IMG/VR virus record: IMGVR_UViG_3300030333_003802
Coordinates: 30,158-55,984 of that record
From: a virus
Length of the DNA stretch: 25,827 bases
Direction: 5' to 3' (one strand)
In this document: positions 8,326-15,535 of the stretch, in pieces
Layout: the number at the start of each line of letters is the position of its first letter
How positions within the stretch are numbered: the stretch's first letter is position 1
Program-made: the position numbers and the translations under genes
Notes under the pieces: generated by a model
Database searches by the model: none
The model's input: only the letters and a program-made list of their open reading frames with translations
What the model was told of the DNA's origin: nothing

Positions 8326-9332
8326 TAGCCGCCTCCCGATTCTGATTCGGTTTGATATTGGTTGTATATAGCTTGAGCTAATTCGTGTAAGTAGTCTGAT
8401 GTTAAATTGCTATGAGCTAAAGAAACAAAGTTATTAAAAGCTGCTTCTGCATTAGGCAAATCACTAAACATTCCTCTATATTCAGAAAGCTGGTCTGCGG
8501 TCATAGGATTTCCTTTAGGCATATCCTTCCAAGTAGTAGCTCCTCCAGATTGCGTCATAGTAGGGTCTGACATTTCTATATTTAAAGCAATGTTTTGTTG
8601 TCTTGCAATAAAGTCAGCTAAAGTTCCTTCCAACATACCTAATTGTTTTGCTGTTTGTTCTTGAGCTGCTCCATATTTAGCTTCAGTCTGTCTTCCTAAA
8701 TCGCTAAATTTACTTTGACCAAGCTCTCTTGTCATACCTCTTCTTGCTCCAGCTCTACCTCCAACAAGTCCACTAACACTTTCTTCTCCCATCATTTCAA
8801 GTAAAGTGTCTTGTAAACTTCCCTGCAACTGCCCTCTTCCATATTCATATTGTTGACCAATATCTTTAAATTTTTGTTCTTGAAGTGCACTTAATGAAGC
8901 TAAAGCATCATCATATGCTCCTTTGTCAAATGTTCCAAAATATTTACCATAGTCAGTATCTTTTCCAAATCCAAATCTTGCGCCAGGGTCTGTTAAAAAA
9001 CCTTCTCCATACCCATATCCGCTTAAAAGGTCAGATAAAGTATTACCGCTTCCTGCTCCAAATTGAGTTTGGTATTGACCTCCATAAACAGTTTGTCCAG
9101 GTATAATGTTTGAACCGCCGACATTATTATCTCCGCCGCCAGTGTCACCGCCCATACCGTCTCCTTGGTTTCCGCCTCCAGTGTTTCCTCCACCACCGCC
9201 TGGCTTAATAATGCCTGGGTCGTTAAAATTAAAGCTTTGATTTGTAAAACCTCCTGGTTTGCCAAAGCGTTGAGGATTGTTTTGCATAAAACTTCCTTGC
9301 ATTTGTTTTAATATTTGGTCGTACATAGACAT
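8325..9332 (-). CDS. 335-aa virion-type protein with glycine-rich linker
   Basis: The protein begins MSMYDQILKQMQGSF, then has a Gly/Asn/Asp linker (about residues 45-73, many GGG runs), a Tyr/Gly/Phe-rich stretch (about 82-140), a helical segment rich in Gln, Ala and Leu (about 145-240), and a C-terminus ending SGGG. No enzymatic motif is visible. The linker plus helix layout suggests a structural or scaffold-like virion component, perhaps packaged with the neighbouring large proteins. Start: ATG at 9332 with GGAG upstream, three bases past the previous stop. Its terminal Gly codons contain the GGGAGG ribosome binding site of the next gene, and its stop overlaps that gene's ATG (TAATG). Confidence 0.8.
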   Translation of the reverse strand: MSMYDQILKQMQGSFMQNNPQRFGKPGGFTNQSFNFNDPGIIKPGGGGGNTGGGNQGDGMGGDTGGGDNNVGGSNIIPGQTVYGGQYQTQFGAGSGNTLSDLLSGYGYGEGFLTDPGARFGFGKDTDYGKYFGTFDKGAYDDALASLSALQEQKFKDIGQQYEYGRGQLQGSLQDTLLEMMGEESVSGLVGGRAGARRGMTRELGQSKFSDLGRQTEAKYGAAQEQTAKQLGMLEGTLADFIARQQNIALNIEMSDPTMTQSGGATTWKDMPKGNPMTADQLSEYRGMFSDLPNAEAAFNNFVSLAHSNLTSDYLHELAQAIYNQYQTESESGGG

Positions 9333-9333
9333 T

Positions 9334-10056
9334 TTAAATTTCTCCTAATAGTGCTTGTCTTAATTGTTCGTTCATTAATTCTTTCTTATATCCCGTTAAT
9401 TGGTTTTTTCTCATCCTATCACCAAATTTACCTTTAAACGTTCTTTTTCTAAATTTATTAGACATTCCACCTTCATACTCAACATCAACTACATTTCCAG
9501 CAGCATCAAGTTTCCCTCCTGTAGGTTTTCCTACAGCCCAATCACGAAAACTTTCTTTAATGTTAGGTATTTCTTGTCCAAGTTGATAAATTGTTGTTGC
9601 ATCTCCCAATGCATTTGTCCAATTTAATAAACTTTGTCCAGCTGCTGCGTCTGATATGAAAGCATTTGTTGAATCAATAGATGAAGCTAAATCTTTTCTT
9701 GCTTCTGAATGAAATTTACCTCCAGGTAATGTATTCATTATTGTTCCAGAGTAAGGCTTAACACTTTCTCTACCAAGACCAGAAGCAACTCCTCCTACTA
9801 TCATACCTGCAATAGGATTAGCAAAAGAAATTGCTGTTCCTAAAAGTGTTCCGAGAAGACCTCTTTTGCTTCTTTTTCTTTGATTTCTAGCCATTTGTCT
9901 TTCAGCTTCTTCAACTTGTTCTTGATAAGTTCTTTGAGCGGCTTTAATGTTTTGGCTTTCTTGTGTTACGTCAATACCTAATAAAGATTTTAGTTCAGCA
10001 CCTTCTACTTGCTGCTCGTTTTTCAGTCTGTTAACCATTGTATAAAAACTTGACAT
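9334..10056 (-). CDS. 240-aa putative internal virion protein with one hydrophobic segment
   Basis: Residues 1-62 form a charged coiled-coil-like helix. A basic patch RNQRKRSKR (about 58-65) leads into a glycine-rich hydrophobic segment (66-95, GLLGTLLGTAISFANPIAGM). The remainder is mixed and polar. This layout, a coiled coil plus one potential membrane-inserting helix in a small protein next to two giant ones, is what small ejection proteins of podoviruses such as T7 gp14 look like. That is an analogy and not a demonstrated homology. The ATG overlaps the stop of the transglycosylase-like gene (TAATG) and has GGAAGG upstream. It is the first gene of the putative ejection group. Confidence 0.8.
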   Translation of the reverse strand: MSSFYTMVNRLKNEQQVEGAELKSLLGIDVTQESQNIKAAQRTYQEQVEEAERQMARNQRKRSKRGLLGTLLGTAISFANPIAGMIVGGVASGLGRESVKPYSGTIMNTLPGGKFHSEARKDLASSIDSTNAFISDAAAGQSLLNWTNALGDATTIYQLGQEIPNIKESFRDWAVGKPTGGKLDAAGNVVDVEYEGGMSNKFRKRTFKGKFGDRMRKNQLTGYKKELMNEQLRQALLGEI

Positions 10057-10544
10057 TATAATTTACCTTCCGTTAAGTGCAAGAAATGCTCTACAGTTCC
10101 TGCTCCTTGTTCTGTGTTGTAGTGTTCTTTCCAATATTTAGCAAGTCCCATATTCCCATCTTCGATAGGCTCTGGTACGCGCCAGTACTTAATTCTGCAA
10201 TGCAAAATACCAGCAGCAACATTAGTACGAAGAATCCAGTCCCAATCATCAATGTTAGCGTCAATAAAATAATAAGGGTCGATATTAAGAATATCTGCAG
10301 ACTTTTGAAGAAGTTCAGGGCGTAACGATATAAAGTTAATACAGTTGTCCACAGCAGTCTCTGGTTCCACTTGCCAGAAACTTTTTGCTGGACCTTCTCC
10401 AATCTGTTCAATGTATTCGTACTTGCTTTCCACAAGTCCAGTTGCATACACAATATCCAATGCTTTAGGTTGCGCATATTTTTCTCCCATCTGAACGCAA
10501 ACATCTTTAATTAATCCTTTAATTTGATTGTTATTTACGCCCAT
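10056..10544 (-). CDS. Transglycosylase/lysozyme-like protein, 162 aa
   Basis: Likely a peptidoglycan-cleaving enzyme of the lytic-transglycosylase (SLT/goose-lysozyme-like) type. Support is a candidate catalytic Glu39 in the ES motif of ATGLVESKY, followed at SLT-like distance by GEGPAKSFWQVEP, which resembles the G-x-x-Q motif, and a C-terminal YWKEHYNT...GAGTVEHFL segment seen in phage proteins of this kind. It could serve as the endolysin or as a virion-borne wall-opening enzyme next to the ejection proteins. No other endolysin candidate is visible. Start: the frame is open to 10637 (TTG), but ATG at 10544 has a strong AGGAG 5 bases upstream. An ATG at 10604 would add a hydrophobic leader, FLLIFTLIL, but lacks a good ribosome binding site and overlaps another small frame. 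Confidence 0.65.
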   Translation of the reverse strand: MGVNNNQIKGLIKDVCVQMGEKYAQPKALDIVYATGLVESKYEYIEQIGEGPAKSFWQVEPETAVDNCINFISLRPELLQKSADILNIDPYYFIDANIDDWDWILRTNVAAGILHCRIKYWRVPEPIEDGNMGLAKYWKEHYNTEQGAGTVEHFLHLTEGKL

Positions 10545-10662
10545 TGTTTCTCCTCTTAATATTAGGGTAAAAATTAGCAAGAATGTCTTGATGTACTTCA
10601 CCATTATAAAATACAAAATTACCTCTATTCTTGTCAATATCTTTCTTTAAAACTTTATTCAT
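10531..10662 (-). CDS. Small overlapping ORF, 43 aa, basic
   Basis: Fills the apparent gap between its two neighbours. ATG at 10662 overlaps the stop of the 131-aa gene as TAATG, the junction used throughout this block, and its TAA lies 14 bases inside the next gene. The product begins MNKVLKKDIDKNRGNFVFYN and ends KRRNNGRK. It is strongly basic, with no signal peptide or known motif. No clear ribosome binding site precedes it (the nearest GGAAAG is about 17 bases away), so it would rely on translational coupling. The alternative is that this stretch encodes a hydrophobic leader of the transglycosylase-like gene in another frame. Only one is likely to be used. Confidence 0.45.
   Translation of the reverse strand: MNKVLKKDIDKNRGNFVFYNGEVHQDILANFYPNIKRRNNGRK
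10608..10637 (-). promoter_or_regulatory. Weak sigma70-like promoter candidate
   Basis: On the minus strand TTGACA (10637-10632) is a perfect -35 hexamer. At 18 bases spacing follows TATTTT (10613-10608), which matches the -10 consensus at only 4 of 6 positions. A better TATAAT (10608-10603) is at 23 bases, too far. It lies inside the 43-aa frame and could drive the transglycosylase-like and ejection genes, but in AT-rich DNA it may be chance. Confidence 0.2.
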
Positions 10663-11057
10663 TACGGTATCAACATCTTTCCTGCATTAGCTCCTGATGT
10701 TATTAGTTGAGTTTCTCCAGATTCAAGAGCAGAATCAGCTTCCTCTGCTATTGCAAAATAAGTTTTTTTACCTTTAGATAATCTAACACCTTCTTTAATA
10801 ATTTTAATTGCATCTTTCTGAGGTTTTTTTACATCAGAGTTTTTAGCAAATGTTTTTAATTCTTTATCTTCAGCTCTTCCTTTTGATTGAACAAATTCTA
10901 GTTCAAACATTTTTCCAAATTCTTTTCTTATAATTTTAAGTCTTCCATTATGGTATTGTATCATTTCTTCACCATTTTTTAAATCAGATTTAGCCACTGC
11001 GCCTTTTTTAACCTGTTTATTTGTACCCGCTATTCTTCTTCCTCTTACTAATGACAT
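10662..11057 (-). CDS. Conserved-looking late protein of unknown function, 131 aa
   Basis: Not recognised. The protein is Lys-rich, starts MSLVRGRRIAGTNKQVKKG, has a beta-like central part (MIQYHNGRLKIIRKEFGKMF), and ends in an Ala/Glu helix then ITSGANAGKMLIP. It has no signal peptide, membrane segment or catalytic motif. It is coupled by TAATG to both neighbours: its ATG overlaps the stop of the tail hub/nozzle-like gene, and its own stop overlaps the 43-aa frame. Position between a tail protein and the cell-wall enzyme suggests a small virion or assembly factor. This is inference. Confidence 0.7.
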   Translation of the reverse strand: MSLVRGRRIAGTNKQVKKGAVAKSDLKNGEEMIQYHNGRLKIIRKEFGKMFELEFVQSKGRAEDKELKTFAKNSDVKKPQKDAIKIIKEGVRLSKGKKTYFAIAEEADSALESGETQLITSGANAGKMLIP

Positions 11058-13195
11058 TATCTTTGCCCCATTGCTCTTAAGTTGATTGATATATCTTGTA
11101 TTTCAAAATCTGACTGTACTGAATTGCTTCCATCGTCTGTAATTCTTAATGTAATAGACTTTTTATCTGTTGGGCTTGTTACTTTAAACTCTTGAGTTGT
11201 TAAAGCGCTACTACTACTAAAGTCGTTGCTATCAAAAATATCGTTAGTTCCAGGAGAAGCTCCATTATAATCTGCAAATAATTGCATATTATCTCCACCT
11301 ATATGAGTTATATATACCTTATAAAACCTTTTGTCTGTAGAAGGCATTCCAAAATCAATTTCTCCAGTATCAATTACTAAATTAGTTTGAGCTGCTGAAG
11401 CTGGGTTATAATATTTTGTATTTCCATCTTCTTCCATATAACAAAGTTTGTCATCAAATATAACAAAATTACTTACTTTGTCATTATGTAGTACACTTTC
11501 GTGGTCAACTTGAACAATAGAACCTGTTTGTAAGTCATAAATATATCCAGCTGGAGTTTCATCGCTTGAATCATTAACTACAACTACTTGATTTTTCACT
11601 GGTATAAATCCTACTATAACATTAGAACTAATAGCACTGTTCCAATCTGTGTCTTTTATAGTCGTAGATAGCTTTCTTACTTCTTCATCAAATGCGAATA
11701 ATCCATCTTTATTTGCCCAGATTATTCCTATATCAGATTTTGTTACAGCTCCAGGATGTTCAACTCCTCTATTTAAAAACTCTCCTTCTACATACCAACC
11801 AGCATCAGAACCTGAAGCAATATTAATAATAAATAATTTATTCTTTTTAAATACAAATAGTTTATCGTTAAATTCTATTAGTTTAACAATCTCATCTCCA
11901 TCATTTGTTCCAATATCTAAATAATAACTTTGAGGAAATATATCATATTTTCTAACAGGAGTATATTGTATTCTGTCTCCCATTTGTCTAGTTTCTCCAA
12001 CAGAGTCTTTATATAAAACATTTCCTACAAAAGCTCTTTGATTTGCTACCACCGCTGTTTTATATCCATAAGCGCTGTTTCCATTAAAAGTAATTTCTTT
12101 TTCATCTGTATTATACCCGTTTATTGTAGCGTATGTATCAAGACCTGGTTGTTTTATTGCATAAGCTCTATTGTCAGCATTTACATTTTTAGAATCGCTT
12201 GTTACAAAATAAGTATCACTACTTACACTAACCAAAGGGTCAAATTCATCCGCTAAAGATATTCTTGAACCTTGTTCAAAATCTATGTCTAATAATAAAG
12301 TCCATTCATCATCTGGGTTGTTATTATCTCTTAAGTAAATTCTCATTCCTTGTATTTCATCTGACTTAATATCACCTTCTCCTATAGAAACACTAATATT
12401 TGGAAATTGACCATCTCCTATAGTTATAGTTCCATCTGCTGATATATTTGTTAATCCAGTAGATACTAACGATTCTTGGTTTCCATAATAAACATAACTT
12501 ACTCCAAATGCATAAGTACTTGCAGGCCACAACCCATCTGTTCCGCTAGGCAATGTTTGTACTAAAAAGTCAGAACTAGGATTTTCTCCGTCTTCTGCTC
12601 CACTAGCTGCAGCCACACAATCTTTAGCATCGCTGTCTTCAAAATCTGCATTTAATGGTCCAGGAAATCCACCGTCAATTAAATCCATTTGCTCTGAAAG
12701 AGCATTATAAGGAGTAGCTGCTTCTGTTCTTTTTAATCTTTGTAAAGCAATTTGCTCATTATTGGTATTCCCAAAATGTGCATCTGCAATACGCAAACCA
12801 CCATCTGCATAATAATATACTGGCTTACAGTTATCAGTATCACTTCCTAAGTCTGCTCCATTCCAAGTATTAAAACCTACATCTTTGTTTCCAATATTGA
12901 CTTCGCCATTGCCGTCAGTATGGACTAAATATTCTCCAGCTGCACCACTTGCTTCTGGTGGAGCATCTATATTAATTCTAAATAATCCATATCCAGGTTC
13001 AAAATTAGCTATCCCACTTAAATTAGTTTGCGCATCTAAATCATTATTAAAACTACCTAAAGTAGTAATTCTACCAACAGCACTAACATCTACATTTGTA
13101 GCAGCAGATAAAAAACCTTCACTTAAATCCTTAGGAGAGCTTTTACTATCTAAGCCTTTTTCAAAACTATTTAATGTAACTGTTCTTTTAGGCAC
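11057..13195 (-). CDS. Putative podovirus tail hub/nozzle protein, 712 aa
   Basis: The N-terminal segment (residues about 8-47, with FEKGLDSKSSP, then LSEGFLSAATNVDVS and GRITTLG) has the layout of short-tailed phage tail proteins such as T7 gp12 and P22 gp10, in which a start like G-G-x-x-x-x-x-S-P leads into NVD-x-x-x-x-G-R-L-x-x-x-x-G. The rest is rich in beta strands, Asp, Asn and Gly (for example RAFVGNVLYKDS, KLFVFKKNKLFIIN, GIIWANKDGLFAFDE), consistent with beta-propeller blades. It would form the distal tail tube or needle hub through which DNA leaves. Start is GTG at 13195, with AAAGGT upstream, 8 bases inside the holin gene. Assignment rests on local motifs and position, not on a full alignment. 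Confidence 0.6.
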   Translation of the reverse strand: MPKRTVTLNSFEKGLDSKSSPKDLSEGFLSAATNVDVSAVGRITTLGSFNNDLDAQTNLSGIANFEPGYGLFRINIDAPPEASGAAGEYLVHTDGNGEVNIGNKDVGFNTWNGADLGSDTDNCKPVYYYADGGLRIADAHFGNTNNEQIALQRLKRTEAATPYNALSEQMDLIDGGFPGPLNADFEDSDAKDCVAAASGAEDGENPSSDFLVQTLPSGTDGLWPASTYAFGVSYVYYGNQESLVSTGLTNISADGTITIGDGQFPNISVSIGEGDIKSDEIQGMRIYLRDNNNPDDEWTLLLDIDFEQGSRISLADEFDPLVSVSSDTYFVTSDSKNVNADNRAYAIKQPGLDTYATINGYNTDEKEITFNGNSAYGYKTAVVANQRAFVGNVLYKDSVGETRQMGDRIQYTPVRKYDIFPQSYYLDIGTNDGDEIVKLIEFNDKLFVFKKNKLFIINIASGSDAGWYVEGEFLNRGVEHPGAVTKSDIGIIWANKDGLFAFDEEVRKLSTTIKDTDWNSAISSNVIVGFIPVKNQVVVVNDSSDETPAGYIYDLQTGSIVQVDHESVLHNDKVSNFVIFDDKLCYMEEDGNTKYYNPASAAQTNLVIDTGEIDFGMPSTDKRFYKVYITHIGGDNMQLFADYNGASPGTNDIFDSNDFSSSSALTTQEFKVTSPTDKKSITLRITDDGSNSVQSDFEIQDISINLRAMGQR

Positions 13196-13559
13196 TTCTT
13201 TTTACCTTTTCAAAACTGCGCATTCCTCCAAGACCGAGCATCCCAAGTAATACTGTTGTTAAAGTTCCCATATCAAATGTAGGTAAAACTACTTCATTGC
13301 CAAAGCTGTATAAAACAAATGTAAGTAAAGGTTGTAATATATAATGATAAGCTAACGCAGTGGCACAAATCCAGCCCGTAAAGGGCCTCCAGCCCGCTAC
13401 AAACATAGACGTGTGTCCTGCTTCAACTTTATTTACTTCCATTTGTGCTTTGTTAATTTCTGCAATTAACTCAGCTTTCTCTTGTTTATCTAAAGTAAAC
13501 TTGTCTACGTGACCAGCTACTTTATCGATAATATTAGTTACTACGTTTAGCTTTGGCAT
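13188..13559 (-). CDS. Holin, three-TM family
   Basis: Forms lesions in the inner membrane to time lysis and let the wall enzyme through. The signature GWRPFTGWICATALAYHY (residues about 56-73) with following LQPLLTFVLY is characteristic of the 3TM holin family (PF11351). Hydrophobic segments at about 60-85 and 90-112 (MGTLTTVLLGMLGLGGM) follow an amphipathic charged N-terminus, and the tail is basic (KVKRSA). I chose ATG at 13559 because it overlaps the stop of the upstream 37-aa gene as TAATG and has AAAGG 9 bases upstream. A second in-frame ATG at 13577 would add MERFKI, reminiscent of dual-start holins. The gene overlaps the hub/nozzle-like gene by 8 bases. Confidence 0.88.
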   Translation of the reverse strand: MPKLNVVTNIIDKVAGHVDKFTLDKQEKAELIAEINKAQMEVNKVEAGHTSMFVAGWRPFTGWICATALAYHYILQPLLTFVLYSFGNEVVLPTFDMGTLTTVLLGMLGLGGMRSFEKVKRSA

Positions 13560-13672
13560 TATCTTAAACCTTTCCATTGACTACACTCGCAATTACGAAG
13601 ACAAGCTCCATAAGAACATATAAGGTAGTGCAATGAAAGTCCAGCTAATATTCCTAATCCAAAATATAACAT
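13559..13672 (-). CDS. Tiny membrane protein with four cysteines, 37 aa
   Basis: Found in what looks like an intergenic gap. The product starts MLYFGLGILAGLSLHYLICS: one hydrophobic helix of about 18 residues, then a short tail with Cys19, Cys24, Cys28 and Cys30 (CSYGACLRNCEC) ending QWKGLR. AAGGAG lies 6 bases before this ATG and overlaps the stop of the barrel-like gene. An ATG two codons earlier (13678) directly abuts AAGGAG and is a less likely start. Its own stop overlaps the holin ATG as TAATG. The setting, directly before the holin, suggests an antiholin, holin partner or small spanin-like factor. Cysteines would suit disulfides or metal binding if the tail is periplasmic. No family recognised. 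Confidence 0.65.
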   Translation of the reverse strand: MLYFGLGILAGLSLHYLICSYGACLRNCECSQWKGLR

Positions 13673-13682
13673 ATTCATCTCC

Positions 13683-14774
13683 TTAATAAATTAACCAATT
13701 AAATCCAACTTTAGACTCATAACTTTGTACATCGTACATATTCAGATATCTTCCTTCTAAGAAAACACCAAATTTGTCAGTAAGTTTCCATCCATATACT
13801 AAACCTAAGTCATAATCCATTCCATTTTCAGCTACGTCATAATTAAATGAATAATCAGACATACCTTTTGTTACTGGATATGCAGTAGCCCAAAAGTGAA
13901 ACCAGTTTTTAGGCATATATCTGTAATAATCTGCACCAACTGATAAACTTAATTCGTTTTGATACCCTAAATCTCTAGCGTATTCTTCGTTATATTCTCT
14001 AACAATTTCTCCATATACTTGAGTATAAAACTCTTCATCAGTAGTTGCTACAAGATTTCCTTCAGCATCCCACCATAGATAATCAAAAAATTCATATCCG
14101 TATTGAGTAAATTGTTGTTCAAAAGAATCTGTATATCCATAGAAATAAGCAAATTCCCAAAATGGAATATATTCACTAGTATCTATACCTTGTTCATCCC
14201 ACCATAAATCAATAGGTAAAAAGTCTAAATAAGCTGGATGCATTCTTCCAGCAACACCCATAGATAAAGCAAGATTACCAAAATCTTTTTTAAATCGCAT
14301 ATCTAAAGCTGCGAACTCTACATCTTCTAATCCTCTAAAATCGTAATTAGCTTTTGCGATAAATTTACTTCCCATATATCTAAGCATAAATTGTTGGTTT
14401 GTAAATTCTTCTTCAAACTCTTTATGGTCTGAATATTCAATTACATATTCCCAACCAGTAGGAACATTACCAATAGCAACGCTTTCATTAATAGGTGCTT
14501 CTTTACCAGTATACCACACTTCAGGTTTATTTTCATACCCAAATCGTGCTAATTTTCTAATACCAAAAGTCATAACTGAATTGTCATCTAACTCTTGTTG
14601 TAGTTCCTGTAATTGCCCACCTGTTACTTGGTATTGCAATTCTTTAGATATTGGGCTACTAAGGCTATATGCGCCGTATATAGTGCTAAATTTAAAGAAG
14701 TCTTGTGCTGATAAAGTACCTACTAGCAATAGACAGCCTAATATTTGTTTATACCATTTACTTAAATAATACAT
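13683..14774 (-). CDS. Secreted outer-membrane beta-barrel-like protein, 363 aa
   Basis: An N-terminal Sec signal peptide is visible: YLSKWYKQ, hydrophobic ILGCLLLVGTL, and a likely cut after LSA (residue 23) before QDFFKF. The mature part is very rich in Tyr, Phe and Trp with alternating polar/hydrophobic strands typical of outer-membrane barrels (FMLRYMGSKFIAKANYDF, ALDMRFKKDFGNLALSMGV, LSVGADYYRYM, YDLGLVYGWKL, FGVFLEGRYLNMY) and ends on an aromatic residue (FNWLIY). An aromatic acidic insertion (about 188-255) contains LWWDE/LWWDA twice. Cys14 is too early and in poor context for a lipobox. Coupled to the secreted thioredoxin-like gene by TAATG and followed by the Cys peptide and holin. 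Possible roles are outer-membrane disruption, receptor blocking or a host porin mimic. All are inference. Confidence 0.7.
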   Translation of the reverse strand: MYYLSKWYKQILGCLLLVGTLSAQDFFKFSTIYGAYSLSSPISKELQYQVTGGQLQELQQELDDNSVMTFGIRKLARFGYENKPEVWYTGKEAPINESVAIGNVPTGWEYVIEYSDHKEFEEEFTNQQFMLRYMGSKFIAKANYDFRGLEDVEFAALDMRFKKDFGNLALSMGVAGRMHPAYLDFLPIDLWWDEQGIDTSEYIPFWEFAYFYGYTDSFEQQFTQYGYEFFDYLWWDAEGNLVATTDEEFYTQVYGEIVREYNEEYARDLGYQNELSLSVGADYYRYMPKNWFHFWATAYPVTKGMSDYSFNYDVAENGMDYDLGLVYGWKLTDKFGVFLEGRYLNMYDVQSYESKVGFNWLIY

Positions 14775-15184
14775 TATTCAAATCTCCTTAACATCATTTC
14801 ATCAATTTCATCTTTAATTTGTTCAATTATAGATTTTTCATCTAAGTTAAAAGATAACCCAGCTTCAAACCTCTTTATTTCTTTACCGTATTCAAACATA
14901 ATAATAGTAGGAACTGATTGAATTTTCCATTCAGCCGCTATAATTGCTCCATATTCTTTGTTATCAATACTAGCATTAAACCAATTACAATTTTTGATTT
15001 TGCCGTATTTATCCAAATTAATAGAAGCTCTTGCGTTCCAGTCTGCATTTACTTGAACAATTACACATTCATTTTGACTAAGTAATTGTATTTGTTGTAA
15101 ATCTTTTAGTTTACCTTGTGAGTGTAATGGCGTAAGCCACAACAGCAAACCAAGTAACGATAAAATACCATAATATAAGTTCAT
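14774..15184 (-). CDS. Exported thioredoxin-fold protein lacking the CxxC active site, 136 aa
   Basis: A signal peptide covers residues 1-23 (GILSLLGLLLWLTP then HSQ). The mature part follows the thioredoxin fold: strand VIVQVNADW (41-49), helix start, strand with NASID, then WKIQSVPTIIMFEYG (86-100) with the cis-Pro loop SVPT (Pro92), and KRFEAGL before the last helix. Where thioredoxins have W-C-x-x-C, this has W-N-A-R-A (residues 49-53), so both redox cysteines are absent. Two other cysteines remain (40 and 66). It is probably a periplasmic binding or chaperone-like thioredoxin relative and not an oxidoreductase. SD GAGGT lies 6 bases before the ATG, and the stop overlaps the barrel-like gene (TAATG), so the two may be made in matched amounts and work together. 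Confidence 0.75.
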   Translation of the reverse strand: MNLYYGILSLLGLLLWLTPLHSQGKLKDLQQIQLLSQNECVIVQVNADWNARASINLDKYGKIKNCNWFNASIDNKEYGAIIAAEWKIQSVPTIIMFEYGKEIKRFEAGLSFNLDEKSIIEQIKDEIDEMMLRRFE

Positions 15185-15196
15185 CTCTGTACCTCA

Positions 15197-15487
15197 TTAG
15201 TTTTGTTGCATCATCATACGTTCGATATTTTTGACATCATCACGCATTTCTTTTTGCTCTTCCTTCATTTCAGTTACATCTTTTTGCGTTTCTATGATGG
15301 TGTTTCGTATCATTTGGTCTTTTAAATCATATTCTGTACGACCCACTTCTGGAACTGGTAGTTCTTTTGCTTCTTCAATATCCGCTTGAAGAGTAAACCA
15401 CATACCAATAACCATACCAACAGAAACTAGAATACTAATTGCTGTTTCAATTGTAAGACTAAACTTAGTGTCTTTTCCTACTTCCAT
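15197..15487 (-). CDS. One-TM coiled-coil protein, 96 aa (possible i-spanin-like or holin accessory)
   Basis: Residues 12-33 form one transmembrane helix (TAISILVSVGMVIGMWF). After a Pro-containing linker (LPVPEV), residues about 55-94 form a strongly charged coiled coil (TQKDVTEMKEEQKEMRDDVKN). The N-in, coiled-coil-out layout is that of Rz-type inner-membrane spanins, but no matching lipoprotein partner is evident, and other small phage membrane proteins look similar. CGGAG lies 6 bases before the ATG. It sits directly before the thioredoxin-like and barrel-like genes with 12 bases between, inside the envelope/lysis cassette. It is not a known family to me. Confidence 0.65.
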   Translation of the reverse strand: MEVGKDTKFSLTIETAISILVSVGMVIGMWFTLQADIEEAKELPVPEVGRTEYDLKDQMIRNTIIETQKDVTEMKEEQKEMRDDVKNIERMMMQQN

Positions 15488-15515
15488 GTTATCTCCGTAA
15501 TCTAAAGGTTAAAGT

Positions 15516-15535
15516 GGGGGAGAATTAACTCCCCC
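15516..15535. terminator. Strong G+C hairpin between two late genes
   Basis: GGGGGAG (15516-15522) and CTCCCCC (15529-15535) form a perfect 7-bp stem with loop AATTAA, very G+C-rich for this genome. On the + strand it is followed by a T-rich run (TCTTTTCTATTTTT), as in intrinsic terminators. On the minus strand, the direction of the genes, only ACTTTAACC follows, and an A-rich tract precedes it. It starts 7 bases after the stop of the 57-aa gene. It may block antisense transcription, act as a partial terminator, or stabilise or process the late mRNA between the fibre/methyltransferase part and the envelope/lysis part. Confidence 0.6.

Noticed and set aside
9023-9265. 80-codon minus-strand frame inside the glycine-rich gene
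   Set aside because: It is a shadow of the repetitive linker of the 335-aa gene in another frame.
10091-10504. 137-codon minus-strand frame inside the transglycosylase-like gene
   Set aside because: It overlaps the better-supported gene almost fully, lacks a good ribosome binding site and has no sensible domain.
14720-14740. Lipobox around Cys14 of the barrel-like protein
   Set aside because: The hydrophobic core before Cys is too short, and Leu at -2 is poor. The -SAQ cut site is better supported.
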